From assembly GCF_007667425.1 (NCBI RefSeq), contig NZ_VDRC01000002.1, positions 397,072-461,071 on the forward strand: a stretch of DNA of 64,000 bases, written 5' to 3'. The stretch comes from Microbacterium sp. 1.5R (GTDB taxonomy: Bacteria; Actinomycetota; Actinomycetes; Actinomycetales; Microbacteriaceae). A program made the position numbers and the translations under genes. Below the pieces are notes generated by a model. The model searched no databases and was not told the DNA's origin. It was given only the letters and a program-made list of their open reading frames with translations. Of this stretch, positions 34,532 to 41,715 are shown one piece after another (position 1 is the stretch's first letter; each line of letters starts with the position of its first letter).

Positions 34532-35337
34532 GTGGGGCAGTACTCCATCGAACGATCGGCGAAGAACACGCTCCGCACGGTGTCGCCGCAGACGGGGCAG
34601 GTCTCACCTCGGCGGGCGTGCACCTGCATCCCTCGCCTCTTCGCGTCCTTGAGGTCGGCCGGCGGTTTGCCCGACGCCTGCGCCACGGCATCCGTCAACG
34701 TCGACTGCATCGCGGCGTACAAGCGGTCGACCTCGTCGTCGGTGAGCTTGTCGGCGATCGCATACGGCGACATCTTCGCGGCGTGCAGGATCTCGTCGGA
34801 GTACGCGTTGCCGATGCCGGCGATCACGCCCTGGTCGCGGAGGAGGCCCTTGATCTGCATCCGCCGTCCGTCGAGGACGCTGCCGAAGGCCCCGCGGGTG
34901 AAGTCCGGGTCGAGGGGATCGGGCCCCAGCCGCTCGATGCCGGGCACCTGCTCAGGGTCGCGCACGACGTAGACGGCGAGCGACTTCTTCGTCCCGGCTT
35001 CGGTGAGGTCGAAGCCGCTGTCGTCGTCGAACGCCACGCGCAGGGCGATCGGCGACCTGCCCGGCTTGATGAGGGTCGTCGGCAGCAGTTCGTACCAGCG
35101 CAGCCATCCGGCCTTCGCGAGGTGGAAGACCAGGTGCAGGTCGTCGCCCGCCGACAGCACGATGAACTTGCCGCGTCGCGCGGCCGCAGTGACCTCGGCG
35201 CCGTGCAACGCAGTGTTCGGCGGATCGTACGTCTTGAGCGCGGCGATCGCGCCTACGCTCGTGCGCGTGATCGTGCGACCCACAACGCGGTCGGCGAGGA
35301 AGGTCGTCAGGCCCTGGACTTCCGGCATCTCCGGCAT
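34474..35337 (-). CDS. Fpg/Nei family DNA glycosylase
   Basis: Base-excision repair glycosylase/AP lyase, 287 residues. The start MPEMPEVQ gives catalytic Pro2-Glu3, Lys in RRGKFIVL (beta-hairpin Lys), the H2TH segment QGVIAGIGNAYSDEIL, and a C-terminal zinc finger CPVC...CPTC. The variant N-terminus (MPEVQ not MPELPE) is typical of the actinobacterial Nei-like group. The frame is open 10 codons upstream, but Pro2 fixes the start. Its 3' end is duplicated downstream. Confidence 0.9.
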   Translation of the reverse strand: MPEMPEVQGLTTFLADRVVGRTITRTSVGAIAALKTYDPPNTALHGAEVTAAARRGKFIVLSAGDDLHLVFHLAKAGWLRWYELLPTTLIKPGRSPIALRVAFDDDSGFDLTEAGTKKSLAVYVVRDPEQVPGIERLGPDPLDPDFTRGAFGSVLDGRRMQIKGLLRDQGVIAGIGNAYSDEILHAAKMSPYAIADKLTDDEVDRLYAAMQSTLTDAVAQASGKPPADLKDAKRRGMQVHARRGETCPVCGDTVRSVFFADRSMEYCPTCQTGRKILADRRLSRLLK

Positions 35338-35384
35338 GCGCCCAATCCTGCCACCCGCGTCCGACACGAGGCCAGGGGTGAGGC

Positions 35385-35951
35385 TCAGTCCAGGACGGGC
35401 CAGGCCACCGGGGTGCGGTCGTCATCCCGGAGCAGGCCCGCGATCCAGCTGTCCTCGCGCCGGTCGCCGCTCGCGAAGGCCCGTCGCAGGAGGCCCTCGT
35501 AACGGAAGCCGAGCGCGCGCGCGGTCTTCGCCGAGGCCACGTTGCCCGCGACCGCGCGCCATTCGATGCGCGCCAGACCGAGCTCTCGGAAACCCCAGTC
35601 CATGACGGCGGTCGCCGCCTCGGAGACGTAGCCCCGGCCCCGTGCCGCAGACGTGGCCCAGAACCCGAGTTCGGCGCGACCTCCCGCACGATGTGCGGCG
35701 ATGTCGTGAAGACCGATCATCCCGACGAGGATGCCGTCGGCCCGGACCGCCCACACCGTCTCGCTCCCGTCAGCCCACCACTCGCTCACGAGACGGACGA
35801 ACTCCTCGGCGTCCGAGCGTGAATACGGGCTCGGCACCGTCGTCCACTTCTGGATGTCCGGATCCTGGCAGGCCTCGGTGATCGCATCGATGTCGGAGGT
35901 GTCCGGCGCACGCAGCACGAGCCGTTCGGTGGTGAGGGTGACGGGTTCCAT
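35385..35951 (-). CDS. GNAT N-acetyltransferase, RimJ/RimL type
   Basis: A 188-residue acetyltransferase beginning LTTERLVLRAPDTSD and carrying acetyl-CoA motif ARGRGYVSEAATAVMDWGF and NVASAKTARALGFRYEG. The family acetylates protein N-termini or small amines; substrate not predictable. ATG 35951 is leaderless. It is divergent from mfd. Confidence 0.85.
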   Translation of the reverse strand: MEPVTLTTERLVLRAPDTSDIDAITEACQDPDIQKWTTVPSPYSRSDAEEFVRLVSEWWADGSETVWAVRADGILVGMIGLHDIAAHRAGGRAELGFWATSAARGRGYVSEAATAVMDWGFRELGLARIEWRAVAGNVASAKTARALGFRYEGLLRRAFASGDRREDSWIAGLLRDDDRTPVAWPVLD

Positions 35952-35957
35952 CCCGAA

Positions 35958-35963
35958 AGCCTA
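35958..35963 (-). promoter_or_regulatory. leaderless -10 box of the GNAT gene
   Basis: TAGGCT on the minus strand, 6 nt, ATG at 35951. Confidence 0.6.
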
Positions 35964-36117
35964 CTGATCGCCGAGCGGCCCCTTGCTGCTGAGCGGCCCC
36001 GCTGTGGGCGGTCGCAAAGGGGAGGGTCGCACATAACAGGCGGCTCGGCGAAGGCGCTCAACGGACGCGAGCGCGTTCGCATGCGAGGGTTTCCGCCGCA
36101 GTGTCAGACGCCCCGGC

Positions 36118-36123
36118 TAGGCT
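36118..36123 (+). promoter_or_regulatory. leaderless -10 box of mfd
   Basis: TAGGCT, 6 nt (TGTCCG), GTG at 36130; no Shine-Dalgarno. Identical hexamer to the 17113 and 35963 boxes. Confidence 0.6.
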
Positions 36124-36129
36124 TGTCCG

Positions 36130-39100
36130 GTGACTGTTCCGGGGATTCTGCGCGCCTTGGAAGAGGCGTCTCTGTACCGTGACGCCCTTCGCTGGGCGCA
36201 GACCGATGCCGACCTCGGACTCGTCGACGGGCTCGATGCGCCCGCCCTCGCGGGACTCCTCGGCAAGCGCCGCGCCGCCGGGCAGCCCGCGTCGCTGCTC
36301 GCCGTCGTGCCGACGGGCCGCCGCGCCGAGTCGTTGTCGCAGGCGCTCGCCGCCTACCTTCCCGAGGCAGAGGTCGTCACCTTCCCCGCCTGGGAGACCC
36401 TGCCGCACGAGCGGCTCAGCCCCAGCCCCGACACCGTCGGCCAGCGACTGCAGACCCTGCGCCGCATCGCGGACTGGTCGGGCGAGAAGCCGCTCGTCGT
36501 CGTGGCGTCGGTCCGTGCCGCCCTGCAGCCCATCGCCGGCAACCTCGGCGACATCGTGCCGCTCGAGCTTTCCGTCGGCACGCGGGGGTATGAACTCGAC
36601 CACGTGGCGGAGCAGCTCGTCGAGCGTGCGTACTCCCGCGTCGACATGGTGTCGCGTCGCGGCGAGTTCGCGGTGCGCGGCGGCATCCTCGATGTCTTCC
36701 CTCCGACGTCCGAGCACCCGTTCCGTGTCGAGTTCTTCGGCGACGAGGTCGACCAGATCCGAGCGTTCTCGGTCGCCGACCAGCGGTCGCTGCCCGGCGA
36801 CGTCGCGCTCGTCGACCTGCCGCCGAGTCGCGAGCTCCTGCTGACCCCGGACGTACGCGACCGTGCCCGAGCCCTGATCGGCGGCTTCCCCGCGATCGCC
36901 GGGATGCTCGAGAAGATGGCCGAAGGGATCCCCGTCGAGGGGATGGAGTCGCTGCTCCCCGCCGTCGCCGGTCCGCTGAAGTCGCTCGTCGAGTACCTCC
37001 CTGAAGGCAGCGCGACCGCAGTCGTCGACCCCGAGCGCTCCAGCGCCCGCGCGATCACCCTCGGCGAGACCAATCGCGAATTCCTCGATGCCGCGTGGAG
37101 CGCTGCGACGTCCGGAGCGTCCGCGCCCATCGACCTCGGGGCGGGCGACTTCCTCACGATCGCGCGGCTGCGCGAGGTCGTGCGCGACCGCGGCGGCGTG
37201 TGGTGGCGCCTCAGCCCCTTCGCGATGGGGGGAGAGGATGCCGAGACGATCGACGCCGCCGTCATCCCCTCGTTCCACGGCAACGTCGACGGCGCGATCT
37301 CGTTCGTCGACGCGAAGGTGTCGGACGGGTGGCGCGTCGTGGTGATCGCGACCGGCCCCGGTCTCGTCGACCGGGCGCGCGACGTACTGTCAGACCGTGG
37401 CATCGCCGCCCGCGTCGTCGAGGAGTTGAACGACCTGCCCGACGCCGGCGTCGCGACGCTCGTGATGGGATCCGTCGAGTCCGGCTTCCAGATCGCCGAT
37501 GCCAAGCTCGCGGTGCTCACCGACAACGAGTTCTACGGCCGCACGATCGGCGGCGACCAGCGCGTGGTGAAGAAGCTCGCCTCGCGGCGCAAGAACGTCG
37601 TCGACCCGCTGCAGCTCAAGCAGGGCGACTTCGTCGTGCACAACACGCACGGCATCGGTCGCTTCGTCGAGATGACCAAGCGCGAGGTGTCGACGGGCGG
37701 ACGCAACGCGACGAAGTCGACGCGCGACTACCTCGTGCTCGAATACGCGCCCTCGAAGCGCGGCTACCCGGGCGACAAGCTCTTCGTGCCGACCGATCAG
37801 CTCGACCTGCTGTCGAAGTACGTGGGCGGCGAGGCGCCGACCCTGTCGAAGATGGGCGGAAGCGACTGGGCGCAGGCGAAGGGCAAGGCGCGCAAGGCCG
37901 TCCGCGACATCGCCGTCGAGCTCGTCAAGCTGTACTCGGCCCGCATGAGCGCGAAGGGCCACGCCTTCGGGCCGGACACCCCGTGGCAGCGCGAGCTCGA
38001 AGAGGCGTTCCCCTTCGCCGAGACGAACGACCAGCTGCAGACCATCGACGAGATCAAGGCCGACATGGAGCGGCCCATCCCCATGGATCGCCTGCTCTCG
38101 GGCGACGTGGGGTTCGGCAAGACCGAGGTCGCAGTCCGCGCGGCGTTCAAGGCGATCCAGGACGGCAAGCAGGTCGCGATGCTCGTGCCGACGACCCTTC
38201 TCGTGAAGCAGCACCTCGAGACGTTCGCAGAGCGATTCGCCGGATTCCCGGTCAAGGTACGGCCGCTGTCGCGTTTCCAGACCGACAAAGAGGCACGGCT
38301 CACGCTGGCCGGACTCCTCGACGGCACCGTCGACATGGTCATCGGAACTCACCGCATCCTCACGGACCAGGTGCTGTTCAAAGACCTCGGTCTCATGATC
38401 ATCGACGAGGAGCAGCGGTTCGGCGTCGAGCACAAGGATGCGCTGAAGAAGATGAAGACGAACGTCGACATCCTCGCGATGAGCGCCACCCCGATCCCGC
38501 GCACGCTCGAGATGGCCGTGACCGGCATCCGCGAGATGTCGACGCTGGCGACGCCGCCGGAGGACCGGCATCCGATCCTGTCGTTCGTCGGACCCCGCAG
38601 CGACAAGCAGATCGCCGCCGCCATCCGCCGCGAGATCCTGCGTGAGGGACAGGTGTTCTTCGTGCACAACCGCGTGCAGTCGATCCAGCGGGTCGCGGCG
38701 CAGCTCGCCGAGCTCGTGCCGGAGGCTCGCATCGCCGTCGCCCACGGACAGATGGGCGAGCACGCGCTCGAGCAGGTCGTCGACGACTTCTGGGAGCGCA
38801 AGTTCGATGTTCTCGTGTCGACGACGATCATCGAGACCGGTCTCGACATCTCGAACGCGAACACCATCATCATCGACAGGGCGGACAAGTACGGCCTCAG
38901 CCAGCTGCACCAGCTGCGCGGACGCGTCGGACGCGGACGCGAGCGCGCCTACGCGTACTTCCTCTACGACGAGATGAAGCCCCTCAGCGAGACCGCGGCC
39001 GACCGACTGCAGACGATCGCCGTGAACAACGACCTCGGCTCCGGCATGCAGGTGGCGTTGAAAGACCTGGAACTGCGCGGAGCGGGCAACATGCTCGGCG

Positions 39101-39693
39101 CCGAGCAGGCCGGACACATCGCCGGCGTCGGATTCGACCTGTACCTGCGCATGATCGGCGAGGCCGTCGCGACCTTCCGCGGCGACGAGGTCGAGAGCGG
39201 GCAGGAGCTGCGCCTCGAATTGCCGCTCGACGCCCGCATCCCGGAGTACTACATCGACAGCGAGCGCCTGCGACTCGAGGCCTACCAGAAGCTGTCCGCC
39301 GCCTCAGCCGCGACGGCGAAGGACGACGCGATCGACCTCGTCATCGATGAGCTCACCGACCGCTACGGCACCCCGCCGGAAGAGGTCGAGGGCCTGATCG
39401 CCGTCGCCCGCCTGCGGCGCCGCGCCGCGCGTGCCGGTCTCGCCGATGTCGTCGTGATGGGCTCGAACCTCCGCATCGCCCCCGCTCGACTCGAAGACTC
39501 GATCAAGGTGCGCCTGCAGCGGCTGTACCCCAAGGCCAAGCTCGTGGCGGGCGGCGAGGCGCTCGTCGTGCCCATGCCGACGATTCCGGCAGCGGTGGGC
39601 GTGGGACTCGACCCGCTGCCCGATGCCGAGCTGCTCGAGTGGGTCGGCCAACTGTTCACCTCGATCTTCCCGGAACCCGTCAAGGTCGAATGA
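36130..39693 (+). CDS. mfd: transcription-repair coupling factor Mfd
   Basis: Displaces stalled RNA polymerase and recruits UvrA. It has 1187 residues, in the family range. The UvrB-like N-terminal half includes YSRVDMVSRRGEFAVRGGI. The polymerase-interaction domain starts near residue 490 (LKQGDFVVHNTHGIGRF). The translocase motor has Walker A LLSGDVGFGKTEVA, DEEQRFG, SATPIPRTL, the TRG region, and QLRGRVGRGRERAYAY. The C-terminal D7 domain begins RIPEYYIDSERLRLEAYQK. Leaderless GTG start. Confidence 0.97.
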   Translation: MTVPGILRALEEASLYRDALRWAQTDADLGLVDGLDAPALAGLLGKRRAAGQPASLLAVVPTGRRAESLSQALAAYLPEAEVVTFPAWETLPHERLSPSPDTVGQRLQTLRRIADWSGEKPLVVVASVRAALQPIAGNLGDIVPLELSVGTRGYELDHVAEQLVERAYSRVDMVSRRGEFAVRGGILDVFPPTSEHPFRVEFFGDEVDQIRAFSVADQRSLPGDVALVDLPPSRELLLTPDVRDRARALIGGFPAIAGMLEKMAEGIPVEGMESLLPAVAGPLKSLVEYLPEGSATAVVDPERSSARAITLGETNREFLDAAWSAATSGASAPIDLGAGDFLTIARLREVVRDRGGVWWRLSPFAMGGEDAETIDAAVIPSFHGNVDGAISFVDAKVSDGWRVVVIATGPGLVDRARDVLSDRGIAARVVEELNDLPDAGVATLVMGSVESGFQIADAKLAVLTDNEFYGRTIGGDQRVVKKLASRRKNVVDPLQLKQGDFVVHNTHGIGRFVEMTKREVSTGGRNATKSTRDYLVLEYAPSKRGYPGDKLFVPTDQLDLLSKYVGGEAPTLSKMGGSDWAQAKGKARKAVRDIAVELVKLYSARMSAKGHAFGPDTPWQRELEEAFPFAETNDQLQTIDEIKADMERPIPMDRLLSGDVGFGKTEVAVRAAFKAIQDGKQVAMLVPTTLLVKQHLETFAERFAGFPVKVRPLSRFQTDKEARLTLAGLLDGTVDMVIGTHRILTDQVLFKDLGLMIIDEEQRFGVEHKDALKKMKTNVDILAMSATPIPRTLEMAVTGIREMSTLATPPEDRHPILSFVGPRSDKQIAAAIRREILREGQVFFVHNRVQSIQRVAAQLAELVPEARIAVAHGQMGEHALEQVVDDFWERKFDVLVSTTIIETGLDISNANTIIIDRADKYGLSQLHQLRGRVGRGRERAYAYFLYDEMKPLSETAADRLQTIAVNNDLGSGMQVALKDLELRGAGNMLGAEQAGHIAGVGFDLYLRMIGEAVATFRGDEVESGQELRLELPLDARIPEYYIDSERLRLEAYQKLSAASAATAKDDAIDLVIDELTDRYGTPPEEVEGLIAVARLRRRAARAGLADVVVMGSNLRIAPARLEDSIKVRLQRLYPKAKLVAGGEALVVPMPTIPAAVGVGLDPLPDAELLEWVGQLFTSIFPEPVKVE

Positions 39694-39733
39694 GGATCCC
39701 GGGCGCCGCCGGGGAAACGGAGACGCCGCCGGG

Positions 39734-39768
39734 CCGTGCGGTGTGCCGCCGACGGGCACGCCGCACGG
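39734..39768 (+). terminator. mfd hairpin
   Basis: A ~14-bp stem CCGTGCGGTGTGCC/GGGCACGCCGCACGG with one G-U pair and a 6-nt loop, 40 bp past the stop; no U-tract. Confidence 0.6.
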
Positions 39769-39822
39769 ACGCGGACGCCCCTGCGTTCTCCCGCACTGGC
39801 GACAGACCGCGGGCAGCGGAGG

Positions 39823-40704
39823 TCAGAGCGAGAAGCCGCCGTCCGACGTGAGCACCTGGCCCACCACCCACGACCCGTCCGGTGTGCACAGCCAGCCGAT
39901 CAGGTTCGCCGGGTCGGAGGGCCGCCCCACCCGCCCGAACGGCTGCGCGCTGATCCAGTCGGCCACACCCGTGAGGTCGCGGTCGGTCGTGTCCGGGTCG
40001 AGATATCCGGTGTTCACAGGTCCCGGGTTGACCGTAGTGAGCACGATGCCGACGTCGAGCAGCTCCCGCGCGACCGAACGGGTGATGCCCGCCAGGGCCG
40101 CCTTGCTCGTCGCATAGGAGATCTCGCCGATCATCGCACCGTGCCCCTGACCCGAGGTCATCCAGATCACATGCCCGGTCGGCGCCTCGAAGGGACCCAG
40201 ATCCGTCACCCGGTCGCCGGGCCGCGCAGTGCGAGACCCCGCGTCCCCCAGTTCGCTCCGTCGCCGCCGCGCGAGACCTGCCGTCAGCAGCAGCGACGCG
40301 CGCGCGTTCGCCTGCCAGTGCGCGTCGAGCCGCTCCGGGGTCATATCGAAGATCGAGCCGTCGCCGCCGGTCAGGGCCTGGTTGCAGACGACGATGTCGA
40401 GTCTGCCGGTGAGTGCGGATGCCGCATCGAGCAGCGGCTCGATCGTCGACGGATCGCGCAGATCGGCGTGATGGTCGCTCATCACGGCGCCGGAAGTGAG
40501 AGCGCCGGAGATTCCCGCACGCACCGCATCGAGGTCGTCTCCGCCCCACGGTTGATCGACGTCGTGGGGGCGGTAGTGGTGGATCACGATATTCGCGCCG
40601 AGTGCGGCGAGTCGCGATGCCGTCCCGAAGCCGATGCCGCGCAGACGCGAGACGCCGGTCACGAGGGCGGTCTTGCCGCGTAGAGGGAGAGAGGAAGCGT
40701 GCAT
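39823..40704 (-). CDS. short-chain dehydrogenase/reductase
   Basis: A 293-residue SDR. The cofactor motif is the lengthened form TGVSRLRGIGFG, and the catalytic pair is Tyr/Lys in YATSKAALAG, with Ser in WMTSGQGHG. The ending VVGQVLTSDGGFSL is FabG-like. The ~15-residue insert GDAGSRTARPGDRVTDLG before the catalytic strand is extra. Substrate unknown. It converges with mfd. Confidence 0.85.
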   Translation of the reverse strand: MHASSLPLRGKTALVTGVSRLRGIGFGTASRLAALGANIVIHHYRPHDVDQPWGGDDLDAVRAGISGALTSGAVMSDHHADLRDPSTIEPLLDAASALTGRLDIVVCNQALTGGDGSIFDMTPERLDAHWQANARASLLLTAGLARRRRSELGDAGSRTARPGDRVTDLGPFEAPTGHVIWMTSGQGHGAMIGEISYATSKAALAGITRSVARELLDVGIVLTTVNPGPVNTGYLDPDTTDRDLTGVADWISAQPFGRVGRPSDPANLIGWLCTPDGSWVVGQVLTSDGGFSL

Positions 40705-40832
40705 GGGGGTGCCTTTCGATCGGAGAGCCGAGGCGCGGAGACGCGGCCGGTCGGCAGGGGGAGGATCGAGTTCAGAGGCCAGCCATGGGCGCCAGCGTAG
40801 CAGTCGGCGGAGGGGGCGATGATGCCGGCTAG

Positions 40833-40850
40833 CGGGGCAGCTCTGCCCCG
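40833..40850. other. short hairpin upstream of the 40894 gene
   Basis: CGGGGCAGCTCTGCCCCG forms a 7-bp stem with a 4-nt loop. It lies between the divergent SDR and the small membrane protein. Role unknown; nothing else is seen in this 189-bp gap. Confidence 0.4.
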
Positions 40851-40893
40851 TCAACGGGGTGACACGGGGCTGCTGACGGCGCACACTGGTCAT

Positions 40894-41055
40894 ATGTGGG
40901 CACTGCTGATCATCCTCCTCGTCGTCTGGGCGGGCCTCGCGGTCTTCGGATTCGTCATCAAGGGGCTCTTGTGGCTGGCGGTCCTGGGCATCGTGCTGTT
41001 CCTCGCGACGCTCGTGATCGGGATGCTGCGCCGCACCGCCGCGACCAAGAAATAG
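40894..41055 (+). CDS. 53-residue two-helix membrane protein
   Basis: MWALLIILLV start, two hydrophobic helices (about residues 2-22 and 24-45) and a basic tail RRTAATKK, which would face the cytoplasm. Small proteins of this kind are common in Microbacteriaceae; function unknown. No Shine-Dalgarno, and an ACACT box lies near the start. Confidence 0.65.
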   Translation: MWALLIILLVVWAGLAVFGFVIKGLLWLAVLGIVLFLATLVIGMLRRTAATKK

Positions 41056-41082
41056 CACTCTCGGTGCGGACGTCGTCGGCGC

Positions 41083-41088
41083 TACGCT
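41083..41088 (+). promoter_or_regulatory. leaderless -10 box of the hexapeptide gene
   Basis: TACGCT, 6 nt (GACGAC), ATG at 41095. Confidence 0.6.
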
Positions 41089-41094
41089 GACGAC

Positions 41095-41715
41095 ATGTTG
41101 TACGAGCACCTCGGGGCTCGGCCCCGGATCCACGACACCGCCGTCATCGCCCCGACCGCCGTGGTCTCGGGCGACGTGCAGATCGGGCCGGGGTGCCAGG
41201 TCCTGCACGGCGCCGTCATCACGGCCGAAGGCGGCCCCATCACCATCGGCGAGCACGTCATCGTGATGGAGAACGCGCTGATCAGGGCGACCGCGGCCCA
41301 CGCCGTGCACATCGGACCGCATACGCTCGTCGGCACTCTCGCGAGCATCGCCGGCGCCACGGTGGGCGAAGAGGTCTTCTTCGCATCGGGCGCACGGATC
41401 TTCAACGGGGCGCTCGTCGGCGACCGCTGCGAGGTGCGCGTGAACGCGATCGTGCACCGGCGTGCGGTGCTGCCGTCCGGCACCGTCGTGCCGATCGGTT
41501 GGGTGGCCGTCGGCGACCCCGTGGAGCTGTTCTCGCCGGACCGGGCGGATGAGATCGCCGCCGCGCAGCCGGACCTCGACTTCCCCGGGCACGTTTTCGG
41601 CGTCGACCGCGACACCCCCGACCTCATGGTGCAGCTCACAGAGCGGTACGGCAGCTCGCTGGCGCGGCATGCGCAGGACGTGCGCATCGACGGTCCCGCG
41701 GCGGGTGGGGAGTGA
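41095..41715 (+). CDS. gamma-carbonic anhydrase-like hexapeptide-repeat protein
   Basis: A 206-residue left-handed beta-helix protein. Hexapeptide turns are visible from IAPTAVVSGDVQIG through ITIGEHVIVMENALI to VNAIVHRRAVLPSGT. Histidines at AAHAVHIG and IVHRRAV could bind metal as in gamma-CAs, but the canonical Arg/Asp/Gln set is not clear, so enzymatic activity is open. It overlaps the next gene by four bases (GTGA), so it is produced together with the kinase-aminotransferase fusion. Confidence 0.78.
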   Translation: MLYEHLGARPRIHDTAVIAPTAVVSGDVQIGPGCQVLHGAVITAEGGPITIGEHVIVMENALIRATAAHAVHIGPHTLVGTLASIAGATVGEEVFFASGARIFNGALVGDRCEVRVNAIVHRRAVLPSGTVVPIGWVAVGDPVELFSPDRADEIAAAQPDLDFPGHVFGVDRDTPDLMVQLTERYGSSLARHAQDVRIDGPAAGGE

